From assembly GCF_030159095.1 (NCBI RefSeq), contig NZ_BRXS01000006.1, positions 248,001 to 312,000 on the forward strand: a stretch of 64,000 nt of DNA. Reading direction: 5' to 3'. Source of the stretch: Roseisolibacter agri. GTDB taxonomy: Bacteria; Gemmatimonadota; Gemmatimonadetes; Gemmatimonadales; Gemmatimonadaceae. The notes below the pieces were generated by a model. The model did no database searches. It was not told where the DNA came from and saw only the letters and a list, made by a program, of their open reading frames with translations. The position numbers and the translations under genes are program-made. Shown piece by piece: positions 25,311 to 33,408 of the stretch (position 1 is the first letter of the stretch; each line of letters starts with the position of its first letter).

Positions 25311-25670
25311 TCAGCCCTGCGACTCGCCGCGCTTGGTCGGGGGGAGCCAGCGCCGCACCTCGGCGGCCAGCTCGCTCGTGCGCGTGCCCAGGTCGCGCGC
25401 CTCGGCGCGCGCGCGGAACAGCTCGTCCGTGATCTGCAGCGCCGCCAGGATCGCCGCCTTGTGCGTCTCCACGACGGTGCCGCTCGACATCACCTGCCGG
25501 ATCACGCGGTCCACGTGCGCCGCGACGTCGCGCGTGTGCGCGGCCGGCGCGTCCGTGCGGATGTTGTAGTCGTCGCCCAGGATCGAGACGCGGACCGAGC
25601 TGCGCCCGCCGCGCGGCGCGGTGTGGTCCTCCGCGCGCTCCTCCGTGCGACCTTCCTCGTCAGCGCTCAC
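25311..25670 (-). CDS. zapA: Cell division protein ZapA
   Basis: ZapA bundles FtsZ filaments. The 119-residue protein has the ZapA core VRVSILGDDYNIRTDAP, then AAHVDRVIRQV and THKAAILAALQITDELFRAR, ending in a coiled coil. The first 25 residues are a charged extension. The GTG start at 25668-25670 overlaps the end of the preceding coiled-coil gene by 11 bp, so the two are translationally coupled. Confidence 0.9.
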   Translation of the reverse strand: MSADEEGRTEERAEDHTAPRGGRSSVRVSILGDDYNIRTDAPAAHTRDVAAHVDRVIRQVMSSGTVVETHKAAILAALQITDELFRARAEARDLGTRTSELAAEVRRWLPPTKRGESQG

Positions 25671-25980
25671 CGTCGGCCTCCTGCTGCTGGCGGAGGAACC
25701 GCATGCGGTCCGCCATGGTGCGCGTCCGCTCCGCCGCCTCGGCGAGCCGCGCGCGCAGCTCGACGTTCTCCGCCTCGGCGCTCGACAGCCGCGCCTGCAG
25801 GCTCTCCACGCTCTCGCGCGGCGCCTCCGTGCCGTTCGCGGGACCGGACAGCTCCTTCACGCGCCGCTCGGCCTCCAGCGCGCGGCGCCGGAACCACGCC
25901 AGCTCCTCGCCGAGGTGCCGCACCAGGCGCTCCAGCTCCGCGAACGCCTCCGCCGCGGGTGCGACCACCGTCCCCGCCAT
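25660..25980 (-). CDS. Small coiled-coil protein, ZapB-like in position
   Basis: The 106-residue product is almost wholly coiled coil: FAELERLVRHLGEELAWFRR at residues about 13-32 and a second heptad region (ESVESLQARLSSAEAENVEL) to the end. I recognise no catalytic motif. It sits between pheT (1-nt overlap, TGATG) and zapA (11-bp overlap), which suggests a partner of ZapA, comparable to ZapB; this is inference from size, coil and coupling, not from sequence match. Confidence 0.75.
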   Translation of the reverse strand: MAGTVVAPAAEAFAELERLVRHLGEELAWFRRRALEAERRVKELSGPANGTEAPRESVESLQARLSSAEAENVELRARLAEAAERTRTMADRMRFLRQQQEADGER

Positions 25981-28427
25981 CAGCCGGCCCGCGGGCGCAC
26001 GCCCAGCTCGGAGTCCAGCGCCTTCAGCAGCTTCTGCCGCCGGCCCTCGACCTCCTTGTCCCGCAGCGTGCGCGACGGATCGCGTAGCGACAGGCGCCAC
26101 GCGAGGCTGCGCGAGCCCGCGGGGACGTCGCCGCCGCGGAACTCGTCGAACAGCGTCACCCGCTCCAGCAGCTCGCCACCGGCGGCCCGCAGCACGCGCG
26201 CGACGTCCGCCGCCGTGACGGCGTCCGGCACCAGCAGCGCGAGGTCGAGCTCCACCGCCGGCGTCGACGGCAGCGCGCGCGCCTTCACGTGCGGCGGCGC
26301 GGCGGCGGGCGCGGGCGGCGTGGAGAGCCGCGCGCCGCGCGCCGCGACCGGCGCGGACTCCACGGGCGCCAGCGTCAGCTCGACGCCGAACGCCGGCGAC
26401 GCCCACGGCGGGGAGTCGAGCGCCACGCGCCGCACCGCGCCGACCTCGTGGCCGTCCACCTGCACGCTCCAGAGCCGGCCGGTCTCGTCCTGCGCTGGCA
26501 CCAGCGCCACCGCCGCTCCGGGGAACGCCGCCGCGGCCGCGACCTCCGCGATCCCCTTCGCGTCCCAGGCGTCGAACGCCGGCGGCTTGGGCTCCGTGAA
26601 GTGCGGCGGCCGGCGCTCGCCCATGATCAGCGCGCCGAGCTGCCACCGCTCGTCGGGGCGGCCGTCCGATCCGGGCGCGAACACGCCGCCGATCTCGAAC
26701 AGTCGCACGTTCCCCTGCATGCGCGACAGGTTGTACTCCGCGCGACGCGCCAGCGTGTCGAGGACGTACGTCCGCAGGTGCGGCTCGTCCTCGGCCAGCG
26801 GGTTGCCGACGCGCACGTGCGTCGCGTCGTCGCCGCGCACGAACGGCAGCGGCTTCGTCTCGAGCAGCCCCTGCGCGACGAGCGCATCGCGCACGCGCAG
26901 CGTGACGACGTGCATCGGGTCGTCCGGGACGCTCCCCGCGCGGAACGGCCGCAGCTCGTCAGGCAGCGCGTCGAAGCCGACGAGGCGGACGACCTCCTCG
27001 ATCAGGTCCACCTCGCGCGTGACGTCCTGCCGCCACGACGGCGGCGTGACCGTCCACGCGGTCTCGCCGCCCGCGGGCTCTCGCGCGACACCGAAGCCGA
27101 TCGCCGACAGCAGGCGCTCGACGTCCGCGTCCGGGACGGACTGGCCGAGCAGGCACGTGATGCGCGAGGCGCGCAGGCGCACGGCCGGCAGCGCGGCCGG
27201 CGCCTCGCCGACGTCGAGCACCGTCTTGATCGTGCCGCCCGCGACCGCGACGATCAGCCCCGCCGCCTGCGCCAGCCGCTCCAGCGTCGCGCCGCGGTCG
27301 ACGCCGCGCTCGAAGCGGTAGCTGGCGTCGGTGCTCACACCCGCGCGGCGGCGCGACACGCGCACGCGCCGTGGGTCGAACAGCGCGACCTCCAGCAGCA
27401 CGTCCGTCGTCGCGCCGCTGACTTCCGAGTCCTGCCCGCCCATCACGCCCGCGATCCCCTGCGCGCGCTCGGCGTCCGCGATCACCAGCGACTCGCCGTC
27501 GAGGATGCGCGCGTGGCCATCGAGCGTCGTCAGCGCCTCGCCCGCCCGCGCGCGCCGCGCCACGAGCGTCGCGCCGCCGACGCGCGCCAGGTCGTACGCG
27601 TGCGCCGGCTGCCCGAGCCCGTGCAGGACGTAGTTCGTGACGTCGACCACATTGTTGATGCTGCGCGCGCCGACGCCCGCGAGTCGCTGCACGAGCCACT
27701 CCGGGCTCGGGCCCACGCGCACGCCGCGGATCACCGCCGCCGTGAAGCGCGGGCACCCCTCCGCGTCGTCGATGCGGACCGTCACGCCACCGGCGCTCGC
27801 CTCGCGCGCGCCGCGCACCGCGGCCGGCGCCGGTGCCAGGTCGCGCAGCTCCGGCGGGAGAACGAGCGGCACGGCGGTCAGCGCGGCCGCCTCGCGCGCC
27901 ACGCCGAGCTGCGAGAGCAGGTCGGGGCGGTTCGCGAGCACGTCGAGCTCCAGCCGCACGTCGCCGGTCGGCATGATGTTCAGCAGCGGCGTGCCCGGCG
28001 CGGCGTCGGTGGCGAGCGTCATGATGCCGTCCGCGTCCTCCCCGAGCCCGAGCTCCGCGGCCGAGCAGAGCATGCCGGCCGAGGTGAAGCCGCGGATCTT
28101 GCGGCGCTCGATGACCATCCCGCCCTTTCCGGGGATCACGGTCCCGACGCGCGCGAGCGGGTACTTCGCGCCCAGCTCCACGTTCGGCGCGCCGCACACG
28201 ACCTCCAGCAGCGTGCCGCTGCCGTCGTCGACGCGATTGAACGAGAGCCGCGTCTCCGGGATCTTCTCGGTGTGCACGACCTGCCCGACGATGAAGGGCG
28301 CGAGGTCGCCGCGCAGCGCCTCCATCCCCTCCAGCGTCGCCGTGTGCGTGCTGAGCAGCTGCCCGATCTCGGCTGCCGTGCGCCCGTGCGGGACGAAGGC
28401 GCGCAGCCAGTCGTGAGAGACGATCAT
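25980..28427 (-). CDS. pheT: Phenylalanine-tRNA ligase beta subunit
   Basis: PheT forms the alpha2-beta2 enzyme with PheS. The 815-residue protein has the N-terminal tRNA-binding OB domain (about 40-150, FIVGQVVHTEKIPE), the B3/B4 editing domain with NNVVDVTNYVLHGLGQPAHA, the B5 domain, the catalytic-like core with EEVVRLVGFDALP, and the C-terminal anticodon-binding FDX-ACB domain ending DKEVEGRRQKLLKAL. The ATG overlaps the pheS stop (ATGA). Confidence 0.97.
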   Translation of the reverse strand: MIVSHDWLRAFVPHGRTAAEIGQLLSTHTATLEGMEALRGDLAPFIVGQVVHTEKIPETRLSFNRVDDGSGTLLEVVCGAPNVELGAKYPLARVGTVIPGKGGMVIERRKIRGFTSAGMLCSAAELGLGEDADGIMTLATDAAPGTPLLNIMPTGDVRLELDVLANRPDLLSQLGVAREAAALTAVPLVLPPELRDLAPAPAAVRGAREASAGGVTVRIDDAEGCPRFTAAVIRGVRVGPSPEWLVQRLAGVGARSINNVVDVTNYVLHGLGQPAHAYDLARVGGATLVARRARAGEALTTLDGHARILDGESLVIADAERAQGIAGVMGGQDSEVSGATTDVLLEVALFDPRRVRVSRRRAGVSTDASYRFERGVDRGATLERLAQAAGLIVAVAGGTIKTVLDVGEAPAALPAVRLRASRITCLLGQSVPDADVERLLSAIGFGVAREPAGGETAWTVTPPSWRQDVTREVDLIEEVVRLVGFDALPDELRPFRAGSVPDDPMHVVTLRVRDALVAQGLLETKPLPFVRGDDATHVRVGNPLAEDEPHLRTYVLDTLARRAEYNLSRMQGNVRLFEIGGVFAPGSDGRPDERWQLGALIMGERRPPHFTEPKPPAFDAWDAKGIAEVAAAAAFPGAAVALVPAQDETGRLWSVQVDGHEVGAVRRVALDSPPWASPAFGVELTLAPVESAPVAARGARLSTPPAPAAAPPHVKARALPSTPAVELDLALLVPDAVTAADVARVLRAAGGELLERVTLFDEFRGGDVPAGSRSLAWRLSLRDPSRTLRDKEVEGRRQKLLKALDSELGVRPRAG

Positions 28428-29494
28428 CCCTCGCCTCGGCTCGGGACTGCGAACTGTTCGAGGAAGCGCACGTCGGAGTCGTAGAAGCTGCGGATGTCGG
28501 GCACGCCGTGGCGCTGCTGCGCGATGCGCGCGGGCCCCATGCCGAACGCCCAGCCCGTGTAGCGCTCGCTGTCGAGCCCCGCCGCCTCAAGCACGGCGGG
28601 GTGCACCATGCCGGAGCCGAGGATCTCGGACCAGCCGGTGTGCTTGCAGGTCGCGCAGCCGCTGCCGCCGCACACCTGGCACTGCACGTCCATCTCGGCC
28701 GACGGCTCGGTGAACGGGAAGAAGCTCGGACGGAAGCGCGTCTTCGTCTTGCCGAAGAAGCGACGCGCGAACTCCGCCAGCGTGGCCTTGAGGTCGACGA
28801 AGCTGATCCCCTCGTCGACCGCGAGCCCCTCGAGCTGCGCGAACGCGGGCGCGTGCGACGCGTCGAAGAAGTCGCGGCGGTACACCATGCCCGGGATCAC
28901 GACGCGCACCGGCGGCGCGTAGCGCTGCAGCGTGCGCACCTGCACCGGCGACGTGTGCGTGCGCAGCAGCACGCTCTCACCGGGCGCGGCGCCGTCCTGG
29001 CCCGCGAGGTAGAGCGTGTCGTGCACGTCCATCGCCGGGTGGTCCGACGGGAAGTTCAGCGACTGGAAGTTGTACCACTCCGACTCGGCCTCGGGGCCGA
29101 GGGCCACCGTGAACCCGAGCTCGCGGAAGATCGCGCAGATCTCGTCGATGACCGCGGTGACCGGATGCACGGCGCCCCGCCAGGTGTGGCGGGCCGGCAT
29201 CGTGAGGTCGAGCGCGGGGCCGTGGCCGGCGGCGGCGGCCTGCCGCGCGGCGAAGGCGTCGAGCGCGTCCTGGATCGCGGTCTTGAGGCGGTTGAACGCG
29301 ACGCCGGCGTCGCGGCGGTCCTCGGGCGCGAGGCTGCGCAGCGCGCCCTGGAGCTCGCCCACGCGCGCGTCCTTCAGCGCGTTGAGGCGGCCCTTCGCGT
29401 CGTCGAGACGCATCGCGGGGTCGAGCCCGTCCAGCAGCGCGCGCGCGTCCTGCTCGAGCTGCGCGGCCTGGGCGAGGTAATCGGAGAGTTGCAC
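28424..29494 (-). CDS. pheS: Phenylalanine-tRNA ligase alpha subunit
   Basis: The catalytic subunit, 356 residues, has an N-terminal coiled coil, class II motif 2 (LLRTHTSPVQVRTL, VVIPGMVYRRDFFDASHAPAFAQLEG) and motif 3 (GWAFGMGPARIAQQRHGVPD). A zinc-finger-like stretch CQVCGGSGCATCKHTG is present at about residues 275-290, as in many bacterial PheS. The start is GTG at 29492-29494. It follows rplT by 136 bp, a gap that contains a hairpin. Confidence 0.97.
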   Translation of the reverse strand: MQLSDYLAQAAQLEQDARALLDGLDPAMRLDDAKGRLNALKDARVGELQGALRSLAPEDRRDAGVAFNRLKTAIQDALDAFAARQAAAAGHGPALDLTMPARHTWRGAVHPVTAVIDEICAIFRELGFTVALGPEAESEWYNFQSLNFPSDHPAMDVHDTLYLAGQDGAAPGESVLLRTHTSPVQVRTLQRYAPPVRVVIPGMVYRRDFFDASHAPAFAQLEGLAVDEGISFVDLKATLAEFARRFFGKTKTRFRPSFFPFTEPSAEMDVQCQVCGGSGCATCKHTGWSEILGSGMVHPAVLEAAGLDSERYTGWAFGMGPARIAQQRHGVPDIRSFYDSDVRFLEQFAVPSRGEG

Positions 29495-29519
29495 GGGCGG
29501 ACGGAGGGTGCGGAAACGA

Positions 29520-29554
29520 CGACGGCGGTGCGCCGTAAGGTCGCACCGCCGTCG
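29520..29554 (-). terminator. Hairpin between rplT and pheS, possible attenuator
   Basis: A perfect 13-bp inverted repeat (29520-29532 and 29542-29554) with a 9-nt loop is followed on the minus strand only by TCGTTTCC. The weak T-run suggests partial termination or an RNA-stability element. I found no Phe-rich leader peptide. Confidence 0.45.
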
Positions 29555-29630
29555 GTCACTTTCAACGGAACGCCGGCGGCTCGCGCCGCGCGGTGTCCGG
29601 GAGCACAGCCTCGCGGCGTCGCGCCGCGCG

Positions 29631-30005
29631 TCAGGCCGCGGTCTGCGCCTTGTCGAGCGCCTGGCGCGCCTGGTCGGCGATCGCGCCGAAGGCCTGCGGA
29701 TCGCGCACCGCGATGTCCGCGAGGATCTTCCGGTCGATCTCGAGGCCGGCCTTCTTCAGGCCGTCGATGAAGACGCTGTAGCTCATGCCGTGCTGGTGGG
29801 CCGCGGCGTTGATACGCACGATCCACAGGCGACGGAAGTCGCGCTTCTTGTTCTTGCGGTCGCGGTAGGCGTAGCGCCAGCCGCGCTCCACGGTCTCCTT
29901 GGCGGCCTTCCAGAGCTTGGACCGGCCACCGTAGGCGCCCTTGGCCGCCTGGAGGATCTGCTTCTTCCGCTTGAGGCGCGGGACGTTCGAGACTGCGCGA
30001 GGCAT
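29631..30005 (-). CDS. rplT: 50S ribosomal protein L20
   Basis: The 124-residue basic protein begins [20 protein letters not shown] and contains [40 protein letters not shown] and [12 protein letters not shown], all typical of bL20. Its usual place after infC and rpmI is kept. L20 commonly represses its own operon by binding the leader RNA. Confidence 0.98.
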   Translation of the reverse strand: MPRAVSNVPRLKRKKQILQAAKGAYGGRSKLWKAAKETVERGWRYAYRDRKNKKRDFRRLWIVRINAAAHQHGMSYSVFIDGLKKAGLEIDRKILADIAVRDPQAFGAIADQARQALDKAQTAA

Positions 30006-30022
30006 GGGTCAGGTTCCTCCGG

Positions 30023-30223
30023 TCAGGACGCGAGGAGGAGGCGCTTCATCCGCTTCGCCTCGCCGTTGGTGGCGACCGTGGTCGCGCGGCGGAGGTTCCG
30101 CTTCCGCTTCGGGGACTTCTTGGTCAGGATGTGGCTCTTGAACGCCTTGAGGCGCCGCACCTTTCCGGTGCCCGTCACCGAGAAGCGCTTCGAGGCGCCC
30201 CGGTGGCTCTTCATCTTCGGCAT
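30023..30223 (-). CDS. rpmI: 50S ribosomal protein L35
   Basis: The 66-residue basic protein [20 protein letters not shown], with [15 protein letters not shown], is bL35. The ATG lies at 30221-30223, between infC (19-bp gap) and rplT (17-bp gap), in the standard infC-rpmI-rplT operon. Confidence 0.98.
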   Translation of the reverse strand: MPKMKSHRGASKRFSVTGTGKVRRLKAFKSHILTKKSPKRKRNLRRATTVATNGEAKRMKRLLLAS

Positions 30224-30242
30224 ACGTGCACCCGCTCCGAGA

Positions 30243-30761
30243 TCACTTCGGGGTGAGAATCATCGTCATGGCCTTCCCTTCGAGCCGTGCGTCCGCCTCG
30301 ATCTTCGAGATGTCGGCGAGCTCGGTGGCGACCCGCGTCACGACCGCGCGCCCCAGTTCGGGGTGCGTGATCTGTCGACCGCGGAACATCAGGGTGACCT
30401 TGACCTTGTTGCCTTCCTCGAGGAACCGGCGGGCGTGCCGCGTCTTCGTCTCGAAGTCGTGCTCGTCGATGCCAGGCCGGAACTTCACTTCCTTCAGCTG
30501 GATGACGTGCTGCTTCTTCTTGGCGATACGGGCCTGCTTCGCCTGCTCGAACTTGAACTTCCCGTAGTCCATGATGCGGGCCACGGGAGGGCGGGCCATC
30601 GGGGCCACCTCGACGAGGTCGAGCCCCTGCTCTTCGGCGATGGCCAACGCCTTGTCGACCTCGAGAATACCGAGCTGGCTGCCGTCAGCGGCGATGACGC
30701 GGATCGGACTGATGCGGATCTGCCGGTTCACGCGCACGCGCTGCTTCGTCGAGTCCTGAAT
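30243..30761 (-). CDS. infC: Translation initiation factor IF-3 (ATT start codon)
   Basis: The 172-residue IF-3 has [20 protein letters not shown] at the N-terminal domain and [19 protein letters not shown] in the C-terminal domain. A GTG at 30735-30737 would trim the N-terminus. The better start is ATT at 30759-30761: AGGAG stands 7 nt before it, and the added residues QDSTKQR are typical of IF-3. An AUU start is the known basis of IF-3 autoregulation in E. coli and other bacteria. The operon has its own promoter and a leader terminator. Confidence 0.95.
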   Translation of the reverse strand: MQDSTKQRVRVNRQIRISPIRVIAADGSQLGILEVDKALAIAEEQGLDLVEVAPMARPPVARIMDYGKFKFEQAKQARIAKKKQHVIQLKEVKFRPGIDEHDFETKTRHARRFLEEGNKVKVTLMFRGRQITHPELGRAVVTRVATELADISKIEADARLEGKAMTMILTPK

Positions 30762-30788
30762 GGTGGTGCTCCTCGGGAAGGGGGAACG

Positions 30789-30819
30789 AAAAAACGCGGC
30801 CTCCGGGATGGAGTCCGCG
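30789..30819 (-). terminator. Intrinsic terminator in the infC leader (attenuator)
   Basis: On the minus strand a 10-bp stem with one mismatch (30810-30819 with 30795-30804, loop 5 nt) is followed by six T (30794-30789). It sits about 30 nt before the infC start codon and 150 nt after the predicted transcription start, the layout of a leader attenuator. It could also end read-through from the MBL gene. Confidence 0.8.
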
Positions 30820-30968
30820 CAACGCGTCCAAGCGCCGCGGGCGACGGATCGCCCACGACGAGAGTCGGGTAGTCAGGACTCCTGCAGCACCTGTCCGCCG
30901 GAAGCGGCGCGAGGGCCAGAGGGTGGGGGCGGCGACTAGCCGCCCCGCTTCGCGAATTGTGACCCTAC

Positions 30969-30997
30969 AAGCTATCCGGGCTGCCGGGCGACGTCAA
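30969..30997 (-). promoter_or_regulatory. Promoter of infC-rpmI-rplT
   Basis: On the minus strand TTGACG (30992-30997) and TAGCTT (30969-30974) are 17 bp apart. The -10 box overlaps the TAG stop codon of the upstream MBL gene. It predicts a leader of about 200 nt. Confidence 0.8.
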
Positions 30998-31931
30998 CGG
31001 GAGCCTCCCCGCCGCCCGGTCCGGCCCCCGCGGGGTGCTTCACCGCGTTCCCCACCGCCTCGGCCAGCGCGTACGCCTTGCCGTCGTGCGCCACGTGCCC
31101 GAAGCCCGTGTCGGGGTCGTGCTCGAAGATCAGGAGCCACCCCTCCTCCTGCGCCCGCCGCAGCACCCGCCGCTTGCTCTCCAGCGTCACCAGCGGCTCG
31201 ACGTCGTAGCCCATGATCCAGGGCAGCGGCAGGTGCGCCGCCGTCGGGACCACGTCGCCCAGGAAGCAGGCCGTCTCGCCCGCGCTCCGGATCACGACGC
31301 TCTGGTGAAACGGCGTGTGGCCGGGCGTGGGGAGCGTGCTGATCCCCGGCACGATCTCCCCCTCCCCGATCACCTCGTCCATCAGCCCCGCCTCCATCAG
31401 CGGGACGAAGTTGAGCGGCAGGTAGCTGGCCGCCGTGCGCTCGGTCGTGTGCGTGGCGTAGTGGTACTCGCCGCGCTGCACGACGTAGCGCGCGTTCGGG
31501 AACGCCGGCCGCACGGTGCCCGACGGGTCGCGCCACGTGTTGCCGCCGGCGTGGTCGAAGTGCAGGTGCGTGTTGATCACCAGCCGGATGTCCTCGGGGC
31601 GCACGCCGACCGCGGCGAGCCCGTCCTCGAGGTGCGTGCGGCCATCCGCGCCCGCGTTGTCGATGGCGTAGAGCGCGTGGAACTTCTCCGGCTCCTTGTT
31701 GCCCAGCCCCGTGTCGATGAGCACGGGACCGTCCTCGTGCTCGACGAGCAGGCAGCGCATCCCCATGCGGATGCGGTTGCTCGCGTCGGCCGGTGCGCGG
31801 CGCTCCCAGAGCGGCTTGGGCACGATGCCGAACATCGCGCCGCCGTCGAGCGCGATCCCGCCGGCCTGGATGGCGTGCAGCGTGAGGCGTCCGACGCGGC
31901 GGGTCTCGACGAGAGGCGTGGGTGCGGGCAC
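30972..31931 (-). CDS. Metallo-beta-lactamase-fold hydrolase (lactonase-like)
   Basis: The protein of about 319 residues has the metal motif NTHLHFDHAGGN, then TPGHTPFHQSVVI and CFLGDVVP with the bridging Asp, as in the AHL-lactonase and related MBL hydrolases. No signal peptide is seen, so it is probably cytoplasmic. The substrate is unknown. The start is uncertain: GTG at 31929-31931 is chosen; the frame is open upstream to a CTG that overlaps the exonuclease stop. Confidence 0.85.
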   Translation of the reverse strand: MPAPTPLVETRRVGRLTLHAIQAGGIALDGGAMFGIVPKPLWERRAPADASNRIRMGMRCLLVEHEDGPVLIDTGLGNKEPEKFHALYAIDNAGADGRTHLEDGLAAVGVRPEDIRLVINTHLHFDHAGGNTWRDPSGTVRPAFPNARYVVQRGEYHYATHTTERTAASYLPLNFVPLMEAGLMDEVIGEGEIVPGISTLPTPGHTPFHQSVVIRSAGETACFLGDVVPTAAHLPLPWIMGYDVEPLVTLESKRRVLRRAQEEGWLLIFEHDPDTGFGHVAHDGKAYALAEAVGNAVKHPAGAGPGGGEAPVDVARQPG

Positions 31932-31951
31932 GGGCGCGAGAGAGGAAGTGG

Positions 31952-33088
31952 TCAGGCCGTGGTGTCGCGGTCGACGGCGGACGGCAGCGCGGTGCGACGG
32001 CGGCGCGCCGCGCCGGTCCCGCCGCTCAGCCAGCGATCCAGCTCGCCCCACGTGTGCACGCCGCGCTCGCGCGCGTCCTGCAGGAGCCGCAGCAGGCAGT
32101 GCGCCGTGGCGACCGCGTCGCCCGCCGCGCTGTGTCGCCACGGCCGCGCGCGCCCGTGCCGCGCCTCGAAGTACGTCTTGGCGAAGGCGTCCGCGCCATA
32201 CCAGTCGGCGACGTAGCCCAGGGAGCGCGAGCGCAGGTGGGGCAGCAGCTTGCGGGCGAGGCGGACGGTGCAGAGCCGCCGCCCCTCGAGCGCCACGCCG
32301 GACGCCCGCTCCACCTCGTGCGACACGAAGCGCCAGTCGAAGGCGACGTTGTGGGCGACGAAGACGTGGCCCTGCAGCGCGCCCACGACGTCCGGCGCCA
32401 CCTCGCGGAAGCGCGGCTTGTCGCGCACCATCTCGGACGTGATGCCGGTCAGCCGCACGATCTGCGGCGGGATCACGCGGTCCGGGTTCACGAGCGTCTC
32501 GTAGACCTCGCGCACCTCGCCGCCCGCGACCACGACGGCCGCGATCTCGGTGATGCGATGCCCCGCGAACGGGCTGCCGCCCGTGGTCTCGACGTCGACG
32601 ACGACGTACGACAGCTCGGTCAGCGACTCGTGGTCGCCGGGCAGCGCGGGCCGCGGCAGCTCGGCCGCCGCGGGCCGGCGCTCGCGCACGCGACGCGCCG
32701 GGGCGGCCGGCGCGTCGCCGTTCGCGCCGGCTCCGGTCTCCTGAGCCCCCGTCGCGCCGGCCGCGCGCGCGGCGCGCCACTCGTCGAAGCTCGGCACGGG
32801 CGGGGGCGCGGCGACGCGAACCGGCGCGCCGGCCTCGCGCGGCGCGGGCACGGCCTGCAGCGACCAGCGCCCGTCGGCCGACAGCGCGAACTCGCGGTGC
32901 GGGGCCAGCAGCTCCAGCGCGATCCGTTCGGCCATCTCGCGCTTGAGGCCGGGCAGCTGGCAGACGCGGCCCACCAGGGTCGCGGCGTCGGCCGGCCCGC
33001 CGGCGAGGAAGTCGCGCGCGCGCTCGACGAGGAGGTTGTCGGGCGCGCGGGTCTGCACCCCGCCGCGCGGGTCGGATCGGTCGGTCAC
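31952..33088 (-). CDS. DEDDh 3'-5' exonuclease, DnaQ-like (PolIII epsilon family)
   Basis: The exonuclease domain occupies about residues 160-330: SYVVVDVETTGG (Asp, Glu), VAHNVAFDWRF (Asp) and HSAAGDAVATAHCL (His, Asp). Residues 1-90 form a small N-terminal domain (LPGLKREMAERIALELLAPH) and 91-155 a Pro/Ala linker. The protein may be the proofreading subunit or a stand-alone repair nuclease; no polymerase motif is present. The start GTG is at 33086-33088. Confidence 0.88.
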   Translation of the reverse strand: MTDRSDPRGGVQTRAPDNLLVERARDFLAGGPADAATLVGRVCQLPGLKREMAERIALELLAPHREFALSADGRWSLQAVPAPREAGAPVRVAAPPPVPSFDEWRAARAAGATGAQETGAGANGDAPAAPARRVRERRPAAAELPRPALPGDHESLTELSYVVVDVETTGGSPFAGHRITEIAAVVVAGGEVREVYETLVNPDRVIPPQIVRLTGITSEMVRDKPRFREVAPDVVGALQGHVFVAHNVAFDWRFVSHEVERASGVALEGRRLCTVRLARKLLPHLRSRSLGYVADWYGADAFAKTYFEARHGRARPWRHSAAGDAVATAHCLLRLLQDARERGVHTWGELDRWLSGGTGAARRRRTALPSAVDRDTTA

Positions 33089-33295
33089 GGCTGCTGGTTC
33101 GGGGACGGCGCGTGCGACGGCATCGGTGCCGCCCCGCCGGCCCAGCGTGCTACCGGAAGCGGGAGCGAGAAGATCCGCGCGCGCCTCGCAACATAACGCG
33201 CCGATCGTGCCCGGCCGTGGCGCGGGAGCGCGCGGCGGTGCCGGCCAACGCGCGCACGCTCACGACCGCTGGCCTCCGCCCAGCTCGGCGGCTAT

Positions 33296-33317
33296 CTTTG
33301 TGAAGTATTTCACAAAG
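33296..33317 (+). promoter_or_regulatory. Rex operator (ROP site)
   Basis: CTTTGTGAA and TTCACAAAG form a perfect 9-bp palindrome with a 4-bp spacer. This matches the known Rex consensus TTGTGAAxxxxTTCACAA. It lies about 65-90 bp before rex, so rex is probably autoregulated by the NADH/NAD ratio. Confidence 0.9.
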
Positions 33318-33372
33318 TCCCGCAGAGTCCCACAGAGTCCAGCGAGCGTACCCCGCTGCCGACCGAGCCGAC

Positions 33373-33408
33373 ACCGGAGCCGTGACCGGAGCTGTGACCG
33401 GAGCTGTG
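33373..33408 (+). repeat. Three tandem 12-bp units, each ending in an in-frame GTG, at the rex start
   Basis: The units ACCGGAGCCGTG, ACCGGAGCTGTG and ACCGGAGCTGTG are contiguous. Each carries GGAG 2 nt before a GTG that is in frame with rex (33382, 33394, 33406). Confidence 0.9.

Noticed and set aside
26289-28484. Plus-strand open frame of 731 codons opposite pheT
   Set aside because: Composition is shadow-like (RRRG, RAHR runs) and pheT is certain on the other strand.
30972-32780. One long fused protein of exonuclease and MBL hydrolase
   Set aside because: The two lie in different frames; the upstream part of the long MBL frame is a shadow of the exonuclease gene.
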